Notes under the pieces: generated by a model | What the model saw: only the letters and a program-made list of their open reading frames with translations | Told to the model about the DNA's origin: nothing | Database searches by the model: none | Translations under genes and position numbers: made by a program | In this document: positions 1 to 8,628 of the stretch, one piece after another | How the letters are laid out: each line of letters starts with the position of its first letter | Position numbering within the stretch: position 1 is the stretch's first letter | Assembly (NCBI RefSeq): GCF_036088315.1 | Contig: NZ_CP107996.1 | Coordinates: 2,748,501-2,812,500 of the forward strand | DNA from: Streptomyces sp. NBC_00344 | Lineage (GTDB): Bacteria; Actinomycetota; Actinomycetes; Streptomycetales; Streptomycetaceae | DNA length: 64,000 nucleotides | Direction of reading: 5' to 3'

Positions 1-1179
1 GCCCGCCTCACCGATGGCCGCACCGTGGATGTGCGGCTCAACGGCGGCCGTATCGAAGCCGTCGGCACAGCCGGCAGCCTCACCACTCACGGCGCCCACC
101 TCGACCTCGGCGGATTTCTGCTGATCCCCGCTCCCGTCGAGCCGCACGCCCACGGCGACACCGCGCTCACGGCACTCGGCCAGGGCGCGGAACCGGCCGC
201 CCCGGCCGGCTACGGCCCCGCCGACATCCGGCGCCGCGCCACCGAAGCCGCCCTCCTGCAGCTCAGCCACGGAGCCACCGCCCAGCGCACCCATGTCCGC
301 ATCGGGGACGTCCAGGGGCTCGGCCCGCTGGAAGCCGTGCTCCAGGCCGGACGGACGCTGCGCGGGCTCACCGATCTCACCACCGTCGCCGTACCCCGGC
401 TGCTCACCGGTATCGCCGGCGCCGACAGCCTGGCCATGCTGCGCGACGCCCTGAAGATGGGGGCAGCCGTCGTCGGCGGCTGCCCCGACCTGGACCCCGA
501 TCCGACCGGGTACGCCGAGACCGTTCTGGAGGTCGCCGCCGAACACGGGTGCGCCGTCGATCTGCACACGGAGGGTGACGACTCTGCCCGCCTCGCCCGC
601 CTCGCCGCGATCGCCGGCGGACACGGCCCGGGTGTCTCCATCGGGCCCTGCGGCGGACTCTCCCGGCTGTCCCCGGACGCGGCTGCCCGCACCGCGGGCC
701 GGCTCGCCGCCGCGGGTGTCACCGTGATCGTCCTGCCCCAGGGCGGCTGCACCGGGGTGGAAAGGGCAGGCGTCGCCCCCGTACGGCTGCTCCGCTCGGC
801 CGGCGTACGGGTGGCCGCGGGCAGCGGCGCGCTGCGCGACCGCGCCAACCCGGTGGGGCGCGGCGACCCGCTGGAAGCCGCGTATCTGCTCGCCTCGCAG
901 AGCGGGCTGCCGGCGAAGGACGCGTACGAGACGGTCGGCCCCGCCGCACGCCGGGCGATGGGGCTGCCCGAGGTCCGCCTCGAAGCGGGCTTTCCCGCCG
1001 AGCTCATGGCGGTACGCGGGGAACAGCTCTCCGGGGTGCTGTCCCTCGCGTACAGCAGGATCGTCATCCATCGCGGGCGGGTCGTCGCCCGGACCAGCGC
1101 GGTACGCGAGTACTGCGACCCAGCGGCCGGCTCCGCGCTCGAACTCCCGCGCCAGGGGCGGCCGGACAAGGCCCCCTGA
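1..1179 (+). CDS. Amidohydrolase family protein, 5' end outside window
   Basis: This is a metal-dependent hydrolase of the cytosine deaminase/amidohydrolase type. The reading frame is open from base 1 (ARLTDG then the GTG at 25), so the true start lies upstream and the gene is partial. A metal-binding HxH is visible in EPHAHGD and a further His in DLHTEGDD. The third His normally found as a V-S-H-A/C motif is absent (VSIGPCGG). The catalytic Asp normally seen in a G-T/S-D motif is replaced (AAGSGALRD). The C-terminal part keeps the NPxGxGDPLE signature of the family. The protein may therefore be a non-catalytic or altered-chemistry paralogue. The substrate cannot be inferred. It is followed after 67 bp by an unrelated oxidoreductase on the same strand. 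Confidence 0.8.
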   Translation, partial: ARLTDGRTVDVRLNGGRIEAVGTAGSLTTHGAHLDLGGFLLIPAPVEPHAHGDTALTALGQGAEPAAPAGYGPADIRRRATEAALLQLSHGATAQRTHVRIGDVQGLGPLEAVLQAGRTLRGLTDLTTVAVPRLLTGIAGADSLAMLRDALKMGAAVVGGCPDLDPDPTGYAETVLEVAAEHGCAVDLHTEGDDSARLARLAAIAGGHGPGVSIGPCGGLSRLSPDAAARTAGRLAAAGVTVIVLPQGGCTGVERAGVAPVRLLRSAGVRVAAGSGALRDRANPVGRGDPLEAAYLLASQSGLPAKDAYETVGPAARRAMGLPEVRLEAGFPAELMAVRGEQLSGVLSLAYSRIVIHRGRVVARTSAVREYCDPAAGSALELPRQGRPDKAP

Positions 1180-1246
1180 GACGCCACGGACCCTCGTGCG
1201 GGCCGATCCTGAGCGAGCCGGGCCACCGGGGCGTACCGTCGGAATC

Positions 1247-1903
1247 ATGCGCATTGTCATCGCAGGTGGACATGGTCAGATCGCGCTGCGGCTGGAGCGT
1301 CTGCTCGCCGCGCGCGGTGACGAGGTCGCGGGCATCATCCGCGCCGCGAAACAGGCCGACGACCTGAGAGCCGTGGGTGCCGAGCCGGTCGTCCTCGATC
1401 TGGAATCGGCGTCAGTGGCACAGGTAACCGAGGCCCTGGGCGGCGCCGACGCGGTGGTCTTCGCCGCCGGGGCGGGACCGGGCAGCACCGTCGAACGCAA
1501 GGAGACAGTCGACCGTGACGCGGCCGTCAAGCTCGCGGACGCGGCTGAACAGGCCGGTGTCCGCCGCTACCTCATCGTCTCCTCCATGGGCGCCGACGCG
1601 CAGCACGGGGGCGACGAGGTCTTCGACGCCTACCTCCGCGCCAAGGGCGCCGCGGACGACGCCGTGCGCTCCCGCACCGGCCTCGACTGGACGGTCCTGC
1701 GCCCCGGCGCCCTGACCAATGACGCCGGTACCGGGCTGGTGCGCCTCGAAGCCCGTACCGGCCGCGGTCCGGTCACCCGCGACGACGTGGCGGCCGTCCT
1801 GGCGGAGCTGCTCGAGACCCCGGCCACCGCGGGTCTCACCCTGGAACTGATCAGCGGCTCGGTCCCGGTCCCGGTCGCCGTGAAGGACATGGCGGGCAAC
1901 TGA
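1247..1903 (+). CDS. NAD(P)-binding Rossmann protein (atypical SDR, NAD(P)H-binding family)
   Basis: A 218-residue single-domain Rossmann protein. The N-terminus MRIVIAGGHGQIALRL carries the GGxGxxA/G dinucleotide-binding loop. A mid-protein YLIVSSMGAD strand and LDWTVLRPGALT are typical of NmrA/YwnB-like atypical short-chain dehydrogenases, which often lack the classical YxxxK pair. I chose the ATG at 1247 over the in-frame upstream GTG at 1196 because the Rossmann beta-strand begins at once after it. The stop overlaps the next start by one base (TGATG), so the two genes are almost certainly translationally coupled. The substrate is unknown; the family includes reductases and redox sensors. 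Confidence 0.85.
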   Translation: MRIVIAGGHGQIALRLERLLAARGDEVAGIIRAAKQADDLRAVGAEPVVLDLESASVAQVTEALGGADAVVFAAGAGPGSTVERKETVDRDAAVKLADAAEQAGVRRYLIVSSMGADAQHGGDEVFDAYLRAKGAADDAVRSRTGLDWTVLRPGALTNDAGTGLVRLEARTGRGPVTRDDVAAVLAELLETPATAGLTLELISGSVPVPVAVKDMAGN

Positions 1904-2415
1904 TGCAGAACCCACCCGTGGCCGTGGAGCGCGGCGCGCAGCCGTACGCGGCGATCAAAGCGACCGTCACCATGGACACCATCCCGGTGATCGCCGACCG
2001 GTTGACGGACATCTTCAACTGGCTCTCCGAGCACGGGATCGAACCGGCCGGAGCGCCGTTCTTCCGGTACGACGTGATCGACATGGAGCGCGGGATGGAG
2101 ATCGAGGCGGGCGTCCCGGTGGCGTCTCCGCCACCGGCCGCGGGGGACAGCGAAAGCGGTGACGTGTTCGCCGGCGTCCTGCCCGCCGGCCGTTACCTGA
2201 CGGTCTCTCATATCGGCCATCCGGACCAGCTGTTGGGCGTCACCGCCGGGCTGCTGGAGTGGGCGGCCGCGCGGGGCATGGAGTGGGACATGGAGAGGAC
2301 CGACGTGGTCGAGGAGTGGGGGTGCCGACTGGAGATCTACCGGACGGACCCCCGGGAGGAACCCGACATGTCCAAGTGGGAGATGGAACTCGCGTTCCGG
2401 CTCGAGGACTCGTGA
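1903..2415 (+). CDS. GyrI-like small-molecule-binding domain protein
   Basis: A 170-residue protein consisting of the effector-binding domain found in AraC-type activators and GyrI/SbmC, without a DNA-binding domain. Supporting features are the YDVIDMERGMEIEAGVPV block, the GRYLTVSHIGHPDQL strand and the late charged segment EEWGCRLEIYRTDP that ends this fold. Such stand-alone domains bind hydrophobic or cationic ligands or act as small hydrolases. It overlaps the preceding oxidoreductase stop by one base, which suggests the two act on, or respond to, the same small molecule (inference). Confidence 0.8.
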   Translation: MQNPPVAVERGAQPYAAIKATVTMDTIPVIADRLTDIFNWLSEHGIEPAGAPFFRYDVIDMERGMEIEAGVPVASPPPAAGDSESGDVFAGVLPAGRYLTVSHIGHPDQLLGVTAGLLEWAAARGMEWDMERTDVVEEWGCRLEIYRTDPREEPDMSKWEMELAFRLEDS

Positions 2416-2638
2416 CCGCGGGCCTGGCCGAGGGCCCGTGACCGTGCTCCGGCCATGGGTCCCTGGCCGCCGCTTGGCTCTGCGATGCAGCCCCGCGGAG
2501 AGATGCCACCAGGACCCGCGTCCCGGCCGCTCGGACCCCATGACTCCCCAGGGGAACTCCGGTGAGAGCCGCCCCGCCGGGACGGGGCTTCACGGCCCCT
2601 GGTGGCCGGCCCGCCAACCGGCCGTAAAGTAACGGCTC

Positions 2639-3007
2639 GTGACCGGGACCACCGGCATCGCTCTCGCGGACATCGATCGTCTCCTCGACGAGATCCGAGG
2701 CTCGGTGGCGCGCGTCGGAGCCGGGCTGGACTCGCTGACCCACCTCCAGGCCCGCGAGCCGTCGGCACTGCCCGGCTGGAGCCGCGGCCACGTCGTCACC
2801 CATCTTGCCCGCAGCGCCGACGTCTACCGGTGGGCGCCGGGCGCGGCCGCACCGTGGAGCACCCGCCCATGTGCACCCGGTGCCTCGTTCAGCTTCCGGC
2901 GACCGGCGTCCGCGACTCCTGCGGCTGGGTGGCAACTCCCCAGCGGGCTGATTTCAGCGCCTCCGAACAGGCACTTTCCCCTTCGCGAGCCCAGCGACGC
3001 ACATTGA
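2639..3007 (+). pseudogene. Truncated MDMPI/DinB-like N-terminal domain
   Basis: The first 65 or so residues match the N-terminal four-helix-bundle part of mycothiol-dependent maleylpyruvate isomerase-like (DinB_2) proteins: an acidic first helix, then the signature LPGWSRGHVVTHLARSAD containing the metal-ligand His. After residue about 66 the frame turns into low-complexity Pro/Ala/Arg sequence with no family resemblance and stops 63 bp before the tRNA-Tyr gene. Full-length relatives are about 200-260 residues, so this is a remnant. I see no obvious frameshift that restores the missing part, so a deletion or rearrangement at the tRNA-proximal side is more likely than a point mutation. Confidence 0.6.
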
Positions 3008-3020
3008 TGCCGCCGACGCA

Positions 3021-3062
3021 GAAGGGCCCGTGATCAGCATTTCTGCTGATCACGGGCCCTTC
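3021..3062. terminator. Perfect 19-bp inverted repeat, tetraloop, bidirectional terminator
   Basis: The left arm 3021-3039 and right arm 3044-3062 are perfectly complementary around the loop TTTC (3040-3043). It lies directly 3' of the minus-strand tRNA-Tyr and 3' of the plus-strand remnant gene, so it can end transcription from both sides. No U-tract is needed or seen, as is common in Streptomyces. Confidence 0.85.
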
Positions 3063-3070
3063 ACATCCTG

Positions 3071-3152
<82 letters not shown>

Positions 3153-3341
3153 AGGGATTTGCCGCTACGGACCCACCGTGAGGTGGTGCTCCGTGGCAAC
3201 GACGTAAACGATACCTGATGACCCGGGGTGCTCCGCCACCCGATTGATCAGGGACCGCTGCGCAGAGGTGGCTAGGCTTGCTCACGACAGGCCGGGTACC
3301 GGCCGCACCCCTCACCGCACCCGACACAAGGAGCCACAGGA

Positions 3342-3830
3342 ATGGCCGACTCCAGTTTCGACATCGTCTCGAAGGTCGAGCGGCAGGAGGTCGACAACGC
3401 CCTCAACCAGGCCGCCAAGGAGATCTCGCAGCGCTACGACTTCAAGAACGTCGGCGCCTCGATCGACTGGTCCGGCGAGAAGATCCTGATGCAGGCGAAC
3501 TCCGAGGAGCGCGTGAACGCGATCCTGGACGTCTTCCAGACGAAGCTGATCAAGCGCGGGATCTCGCTCAAGGCGCTGGACGCCGGCGAGCCGCAGCTGT
3601 CCGGCAAGGAGTACAAGATCTTCGCCTCTATCGAGGAGGGCATCTCGCAGGACAATGCCAAGAAGGTCGCGAAGGTGATTCGTGACGAGGGCCCGAAGGG
3701 CGTCAAGGCGCAGGTCCAGGGCGACGAGCTGCGGGTCAGCTCGAAGAGCCGTGACGATCTGCAGGCCGTACAGGCTCTGGTGAAGGGCAAGGACTTCGAC
3801 TTCGCCCTGCAGTTCGTCAACTACCGCTGA
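3342..3830 (+). CDS. yajQ: YajQ family nucleotide-binding protein
   Basis: A 162-residue protein of the YajQ/UPF0234 family, whose members bind nucleotides and, in some proteobacteria, cyclic di-GMP. The length and both ends fit the family: [11 protein letters not shown] at the start, the [11 protein letters not shown] segment, a central [10 protein letters not shown], and [11 protein letters not shown] at the end. The start is fixed by an AAGGAG ribosome binding site at 3328-3333, eight bases before the ATG. It is expected to be a soluble cytoplasmic protein of two ferredoxin-like folds. It is monocistronic here. A c-di-GMP role in Streptomyces is not shown by the sequence. Confidence 0.95.
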   Translation: MADSSFDIVSKVERQEVDNALNQAAKEISQRYDFKNVGASIDWSGEKILMQANSEERVNAILDVFQTKLIKRGISLKALDAGEPQLSGKEYKIFASIEEGISQDNAKKVAKVIRDEGPKGVKAQVQGDELRVSSKSRDDLQAVQALVKGKDFDFALQFVNYR

Positions 3831-3963
3831 CCCCCTGCATCACCCCGCCGCCCGGATGTGAAGTCGCGATACCGCCGGACCGGGCGGCCGGGGACCCGCA
3901 GACTTCTGCGCGCAGGTGTTCCGGCGGCACAGCTGCCACGGCGCGGTGGGAAGGGAACAGGCG

Positions 3964-4611
3964 ATGACGGGACTGTTCCCGCGGGTCAGGGGCGAGGTGG
4001 GGCCAGGGGCCGTGCACGTGCCCGACTGGCTGCCCGCGCAGCGGCAGCGGGAGCTCGTGGCGGCGTGCAGGGAGTGGGCCCGGGGGCCGGTGCCGCTGCG
4101 GCACACCCGGTTGCCGGGCGGCGGCGTGATGTCCGTGCAGACCGTCTGTCTCGGGTGGCACTGGCAGCCGTACCGGTACGCGCGGACGGCCGACGACGTG
4201 AACGGTGCGCCGGTCGCCGCATTCCCGGACTGGCTGGCGGAGCTGGGACGCTCCGCGGTGGCCGAGGCGTACGGGGAGGCCGGGGCGTACGCGCCGGATG
4301 CGGCGCTGGTGAACTTCTATGACGGCGACGCGCGGATGGGGATGCACCAGGACAGGGAAGAGCGGTGCTCAGCCCCCGTGGTGTCCCTGAGTCTGGGCGA
4401 CAGCTGTGTCTTCCGGTTCGGGAACACGGAGGGGCGGGGCCGCCCCTGGACGGATGTGGAGTTGGCGTCCGGGGACCTGTTCGTCTTCGGCGGGCCCTCA
4501 CGGTTCGCCCATCACGGCGTCCCCAAGGTCCTTCCGGGCACGGGCGACCCGGCGTTGGGCCTGGCCGGCGGGCGACTGAACATCACCTTGCGGCAGACGG
4601 GGCTCGGTTGA
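3964..4611 (+). CDS. alkB: AlkB-type 2-oxoglutarate/Fe(II) DNA dealkylase
   Basis: Oxidative demethylase that removes alkyl groups such as 1-methyladenine and 3-methylcytosine from DNA, using 2-oxoglutarate and Fe(II). The iron-binding triad is visible: H128 and D130 in MGMHQDREE and H184 in SRFAHHGV. The two arginines of RLNITLRQTG bind 2-oxoglutarate and substrate. The length (215 residues) matches E. coli AlkB. The ATG at 3964, preceded by GGGAAGGGAA, is preferred over an upstream in-frame ATG at 3916 that would add sequence without family resemblance. There is no adjacent ada or mgmt gene, so it appears to be a stand-alone repair gene. Confidence 0.93.
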   Translation: MTGLFPRVRGEVGPGAVHVPDWLPAQRQRELVAACREWARGPVPLRHTRLPGGGVMSVQTVCLGWHWQPYRYARTADDVNGAPVAAFPDWLAELGRSAVAEAYGEAGAYAPDAALVNFYDGDARMGMHQDREERCSAPVVSLSLGDSCVFRFGNTEGRGRPWTDVELASGDLFVFGGPSRFAHHGVPKVLPGTGDPALGLAGGRLNITLRQTGLG

Positions 4612-4630
4612 TCCGGGCCGGGCCGGCGGT

Positions 4631-4903
4631 TCAGCGGTGTTCGCGGGAGTTGCCGAAGAGCAGCCGGAAGGCGATCAGCAGGACCAGGGCGCCGCCGATG
4701 GCCGAGACCCATGTGGCGCCGTCGTAGAAGTGCTTGGAGACCGGGTGGTCGAAGAACTTGGCCGCGGCCCATCCTCCGATGAACGCTCCGGCGATGCCGA
4801 TGAGCGTGGTGCCGACCAGACCGCCCGGGTCACGGCCGGGGAGGAGGATCTTGGCGGCGGCCCCGGCGAGCAGGCCGAGGATGATCCAACTGATGATTCC
4901 CAT
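4631..4903 (-). CDS. GlsB/YeaQ/YmgE family small membrane protein
   Basis: A 90-residue transglycosylase-associated (GlsB/YeaQ/YmgE) membrane protein. It shows three hydrophobic segments: IISWIILGLLAGAAAKILLP, LVGTTLIGIAGAFIGGWAA and VSAIGGALVLLIAFRLLFG. The GRDPGGLVGTTLIGI turn is the family hallmark. These proteins are commonly stress- or stationary-phase-induced; their biochemical role is not settled. It stands alone between the convergent alkB and the upstream minus-strand YccF gene 268 bp away. I did not find a convincing SigB-type promoter upstream. Confidence 0.88.
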   Translation of the reverse strand: MGIISWIILGLLAGAAAKILLPGRDPGGLVGTTLIGIAGAFIGGWAAAKFFDHPVSKHFYDGATWVSAIGGALVLLIAFRLLFGNSREHR

Positions 4904-5171
4904 GAGCAGAGCCTGCCTTCCCTACGGACTTCCAAACGGACCAGTTCTCCTGAACGTCCGCTGCCGGACGCTCTTGTGAACAGGGACGTCGCAGGGGCCG
5001 CGGTGGTTGCACCGGAGGCCGGCCGGGTCGGCCGAGGAATGCGCGGGTGGCTGCCCGGCGGGGAGGAAGACCCCGCTGCCGGAGCGCCCGGATCTCCGGG
5101 TGCCCCCGGTCGCCGGGCCGTGTTCGGCCGGGCGTACCTCGTCCGGCTCACCGGAAGGGGCCGCTGAGACC

Positions 5172-5564
5172 CTAGCGTCCGACGAACGGCTGGTCGGTCG
5201 GGACGATCTCCTTGCCCAGGGGCATCAGCGATACCGGGATGAGCTTGAAATTGGCGATGCCCAGCGGGATTCCGATGATGGTGACGCAGAGGGCGATGCC
5301 GGTGACGATGTGGCCGAGCGCCAGCCACCAGCCCGCGAGGACCAGCCACAGGACGTTGCCGACACAGGACGGGGCGCCCGCGTCGTGGCGGTCCACCGCC
5401 ATGTAGCCGAACGGCCAGAGGGCGTAGACGCCGATGCGGAAAGCGGCGATGCCGAAGGGGATGCCGATGATCGTGATGCAGAGCAGGGCACCCGCGAGGA
5501 GGTAACTGAGGAACATCCAGAAGCCGCAGAGGATGAGCCAGATGATGTTCAGAACGGTCTTCAT
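5172..5564 (-). CDS. YccF domain inner-membrane protein
   Basis: A 130-residue protein with two copies of the YccF (DUF307) hydrophobic module. Each has a W-L-I/V-L start, an [11 protein letters not shown] or [11 protein letters not shown] core and a conserved Phe-Lys or Phe-Arg turn. Four membrane-spanning segments are expected. The function is unknown; E. coli YccF is an uncharacterised inner-membrane protein. The start ATG overlaps the htpX stop by four bases, so the pair is co-transcribed and likely translationally coupled. That suggests a link to membrane protein quality control (inference). Confidence 0.9.
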   Translation of the reverse strand: MKTVLNIIWLILCGFWMFLSYLLAGALLCITIIGIPFGIAAFRIGVYALWPFGYMAVDRHDAGAPSCVGNVLWLVLAGWWLALGHIVTGIALCVTIIGIPLGIANFKLIPVSLMPLGKEIVPTDQPFVGR

Positions 5565-6424
5565 GAGCGGGGACCTGCCATCTGCTCGAGCCGGGAGATG
5601 CGCTCCGCCATCGGCGGATGGGTGGAGAACATCCTGGACAGTCCCTGACCGGGTCGGAAAGGGTTCGCAATCATCATGTGGCTCGCGGTCTCGAGGCGCG
5701 GCTCGGGCGGGAGCGGCAGCTGTTTCGTTCCGGCGTCGAGTTTGCGCAGGGCGCCGGCGAGGGCCAGCGGATCACCCGTGAGCTGGGCGCCCGAGGCATC
5801 GGCCTGGTATTCCCGCGAGCGGCTGACGGCCAGCTGGATGACGGAGGCGGCCAGCGGGCCCAGGATCATGATCAGCAGCATGCCGAGGATGCCGGGGCCC
5901 TCGTCGTCGTCGGAGCGGCCGATGGGGATCAGCCAGGCGAAGTTGACGAGGAACATCACGACCGAGGCCAGGGCGCCCGCCACGGACGAGATCAGGATGT
6001 CGCGGTTGTAGACGTGGCTGAGCTCGTGGCCGATCACCCCGCGCAGTTCCCGTTCGTCGAGGATCTGCATGATGCCTTCGGTGCAGCAGACGGCCGCGTT
6101 GCGCGGGTTGCGTCCGGTGGCGAAGGCGTTGGGGGCCTGGGTCGGCGAGATGTAGAGGCGCGGCATGGGCTGGCGGGCCGCGGTGGAGAGCTCACGGACG
6201 ATGCGGTAGAGCGCCGGTGCTTCGAACTCGCTGACCGGACGGGCACGCATGGCGCGCAGCGCCAGCTTGTCGCTGTTCCAGTAGGCGTATGCGTTGGTGG
6301 CGACCGCGACGACGAGCGCCACGATCAGCCCGGTACGGCCGAAGAAGCTGCCGATGACGATGATGAGGGCGGAAAGGCCCCCGAGGAGGACGGCGGTCCT
6401 CAGCCCATTGTGCCGGCGGTGCAC
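5561..6424 (-). CDS. htpX: M48 family membrane metalloprotease HtpX
   Basis: A 287-residue integral-membrane zinc protease that degrades misfolded or damaged membrane proteins. Two N-terminal transmembrane segments ([15 protein letters not shown] and [13 protein letters not shown]) precede the catalytic HELSH motif (HExxH) at about residue 132. Further hydrophobic segments and the third zinc-ligand region [17 protein letters not shown] (ExxxD) follow. The length agrees with HtpX (280-300 residues). It is the first gene of a two-gene unit with the YccF protein. A short inverted repeat sits upstream of its start (separate entry). Confidence 0.95.
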   Translation of the reverse strand: MHRRHNGLRTAVLLGGLSALIIVIGSFFGRTGLIVALVVAVATNAYAYWNSDKLALRAMRARPVSEFEAPALYRIVRELSTAARQPMPRLYISPTQAPNAFATGRNPRNAAVCCTEGIMQILDERELRGVIGHELSHVYNRDILISSVAGALASVVMFLVNFAWLIPIGRSDDDEGPGILGMLLIMILGPLAASVIQLAVSRSREYQADASGAQLTGDPLALAGALRKLDAGTKQLPLPPEPRLETASHMMIANPFRPGQGLSRMFSTHPPMAERISRLEQMAGPRS

Positions 6425-6474
6425 GGTACGCCCTCCAAATGGTGCGGCAGGGGACCCTTGCTCGGTGACTCAGC

Positions 6475-6489
6475 CCACTGTTCCAGTGG
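6475..6489. promoter_or_regulatory. Inverted repeat upstream of htpX
   Basis: CCACTG-TTC-CAGTGG is a perfect 6-bp inverted repeat with a 3-bp spacer, about 50 bp upstream of the htpX start. It could be an operator for a stress regulator. It does not match the HspR HAIR consensus. This is weak evidence by itself. Confidence 0.3.
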
Positions 6490-6570
6490 ACCCTCCCTCA
6501 CTGGTCAACGCCAGGCGAGGGGAGCTGGTTCCCTTGTGCGCGCGGCCGCCGGGTCCGCCGTACGGGTGGG

Positions 6571-7029
6571 TCAGCTCTGGCTGGGGACTTTCGCGAGACG
6601 CAGCGCTTCCTGCTCGGGCTCGACCTGGCTGGTGCAGTGGCCGCAGCGGGAGGCGATGGCCGGGATCTCGGTGTAGCAGTAGGGGCAGTCGCGGAGGGCG
6701 GCCTTGATGTCGAAGGGCTTCTCCGCGGTGAAGCGGGACTGGATCTTGGCCAGCGGAGCGACGACGGCGAAGTAGAGGACCGCTGCCGTGACGAAGAAGG
6801 CGACGCCGGCGTTGATGAGCAAGCCGTAGCGGAAGTGTGCTCCGTCCACGGTGAACTGGGCCTTGCTGAAGTCGCCCATGGCCGAGCTGGTGGCGAGGCC
6901 GATCAGCGGGGTGATGAAGGCCGTGCTGAGCGCGGTGACCACCGCGGTGAACGCGGATCCGACGGCGAGGCCGATCGCCAGTGAGATGACGTTTCCGCGG
7001 AGGATGAAGTCTTTGAACCCGCTCAGCAC
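6571..7029 (-). CDS. mscL: Large-conductance mechanosensitive channel MscL
   Basis: A homopentameric channel that releases osmolytes when membrane tension rises. From the chosen GTG at 7029 the protein is 152 residues: the N-terminal amphipathic helix LSGFKDFILRGNVISLAIGL, TM1 with the gate (GLAVGSAFTAVV), a periplasmic loop, TM2 (LINAGVAFFVTAAVLYFAVV) and a cytoplasmic helix. The open frame extends upstream to 7131, but that segment has no family similarity, and a GAGGAG ribosome binding site lies just before 7029. The unusual C-terminal part contains CPYCYTEIPAIASRCGHC, a double CxxC zinc-ribbon-like segment seen in actinobacterial MscL proteins but not in E. coli. Confidence 0.93.
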   Translation of the reverse strand: MLSGFKDFILRGNVISLAIGLAVGSAFTAVVTALSTAFITPLIGLATSSAMGDFSKAQFTVDGAHFRYGLLINAGVAFFVTAAVLYFAVVAPLAKIQSRFTAEKPFDIKAALRDCPYCYTEIPAIASRCGHCTSQVEPEQEALRLAKVPSQS

Positions 7030-7134
7030 TGCTTGCTCCTCGACGCTCTTGGGGGTGGGGGGTGCGACGCCACCGTGGGTGGGCGGCAAGCCTGCCGTTC
7101 CAGGTCTACGCCAGGCGGAAGACCGTAGCAAATC

Positions 7135-8628
7135 TCAGAAGAGGCTGCCCGATGCGAAGTGCAGCGCCAGCTGGGGCGCCCCGGAGAGGGCGACACCGGC
7201 GGCGGCCGCCAGCCCGACGGCCGCGGTGAGCGGGGCCGGGACGCGCTGCCCGGCGGGCGCCGCGGCGGGCGGGTGCTCCGGCCTACGGAAGAGGACCGCG
7301 GTCCACCGCAGGTAGTAGTACAGCGCGAGGACGACATTGACGGCCATGAGGACGGCCAGCCAGCCCAGTCCGGCGTCGACAGCGGACTGGAAGACGACGA
7401 CCTTGGCGAAGAGACCGATGATGCCGGGCGGCAGGCCCGCCAGGCAGAGCAGGAAGAAGGCCATCGCGAGCGCGGTGTACGGACGGGTGGCGTAGAGACC
7501 GCGGTAGTCGGTGATCCGCTTGCCGGGCCCGGTACGGGCGACCAGCGCGGCGACACCGAACGCGCCGAGGTTCACCACCGCGTACATCAGCGCGTACGCG
7601 ACGGTGGAGCCGATCTCGTCGTCCGATGTGTACGCGGCGGCGGCGATCGGCACCAGCAGGTAGCCGGCCTGGGCGACCGATGACCAGGCGAGCAGCCGGA
7701 CCGCGCTGTGCGCCCGGGAGGCGATCTGGCGCAGGGCGGCCACATTGCCGACCGTCATCGTCAGCGCGGCGAGCGCCGCTATGGCCGGCCCCCAGACGTC
7801 CGCGTAGTCGGGGAACGCGATGACGGTGACCAGGATGAGCCCTGAGAAGCCGACCGCTTTTCCGACCACCGACAGATAGCCCGCGATGGGAAGCGGGGCA
7901 CCGACGTAGGTGTCCGGGACCCAGAAGTGGAAGGGCGCGGCGGCGGTCTTGAAGGCGAAACCGACCAGGGTGAGGACGACACCGGCCTGGGCGAGGGTGT
8001 CGAGCTGCGGGTCGACCTGGGCGGTGGCGATCCGGGTGAGGTGCAGGGTGCCGGTCGCCGCGTAGACGAAGCTGACGCCGAGCAGCATCACGGCGGTCGC
8101 GGTGACGGACGAGAGGAAGAACTTCAGCGCCGCTTCGGCGGAGAGCCGGTTGCCGCGCCTGATGCCGACGAGGGCGAAGGCCGGCAGGGAGGCGACCTCG
8201 AGGGCGACGACGAGGGTGGCGAGGTCACGGGAAGCGGGCAGCAGCGCGGCGCCCGATGCCGACGCGAGCAGCAGGAACCAGTACTCGCCCGCCGGGAGCC
8301 CGTCGCCGCCGGTCTCACTGATGGACAGCAGTGCGGTGAGCAGGGCGCCGCCGATGACCAGGAGCTGGATGACCAGGGTGAAGTGGTCGGCGGTGTAGCT
8401 GCACGCGCTGTGGCCTCCCGAGAGGCAGAAAGTCGCTCGGTCGCCCTTGCGCAGCGGCAGCAGCATGAGGACCGCGGCGGCAAGACCGGCCACCGTGCCC
8501 CAGCCGAGCAGTGGTTTGTGCCGCTCGGGTACGAAGAGGTCGCTGACCAGGACGATCAGTGCGGTCGCCGCCACGATGGTGGGCGGAGCGATCGCGAGCC
8601 AGTCGACGGACTGGACGAGGGAGCTCAT
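7135..8628 (-). CDS. nuoN2: NADH-quinone oxidoreductase subunit N, second cluster
   Basis: A 497-residue antiporter-like membrane subunit, with about 14 transmembrane helices expected, of a complex I-type proton pump. The core FHFWVPDTYVGAPLPIAGYL corresponds to the FHxWxPDxYxGAPTPV motif of NuoN but diverges after GAP. The nuoN1 copy at 48.7 kb keeps the usual form. The ATG at 8628 overlaps the nuoM2 stop by four bases. The open frame reads far upstream, but only as a shadow of nuoM2. It is the last gene of the ten-gene operon. Confidence 0.93.
   Translation of the reverse strand: MSSLVQSVDWLAIAPPTIVAATALIVLVSDLFVPERHKPLLGWGTVAGLAAAVLMLLPLRKGDRATFCLSGGHSACSYTADHFTLVIQLLVIGGALLTALLSISETGGDGLPAGEYWFLLLASASGAALLPASRDLATLVVALEVASLPAFALVGIRRGNRLSAEAALKFFLSSVTATAVMLLGVSFVYAATGTLHLTRIATAQVDPQLDTLAQAGVVLTLVGFAFKTAAAPFHFWVPDTYVGAPLPIAGYLSVVGKAVGFSGLILVTVIAFPDYADVWGPAIAALAALTMTVGNVAALRQIASRAHSAVRLLAWSSVAQAGYLLVPIAAAAYTSDDEIGSTVAYALMYAVVNLGAFGVAALVARTGPGKRITDYRGLYATRPYTALAMAFFLLCLAGLPPGIIGLFAKVVVFQSAVDAGLGWLAVLMAVNVVLALYYYLRWTAVLFRRPEHPPAAAPAGQRVPAPLTAAVGLAAAAGVALSGAPQLALHFASGSLF

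Noticed and set aside
4904..5171. SigB-dependent promoter for the GlsB-type gene
   Set aside because: The GTTT and GGGAAG elements are spaced 11 bp apart, too close for the Streptomyces SigB consensus.
6425..6480. HspR HAIR element upstream of htpX
   Set aside because: Only fragments of CTTGAGT-N7-ACTCAAG are present, with wrong spacing.
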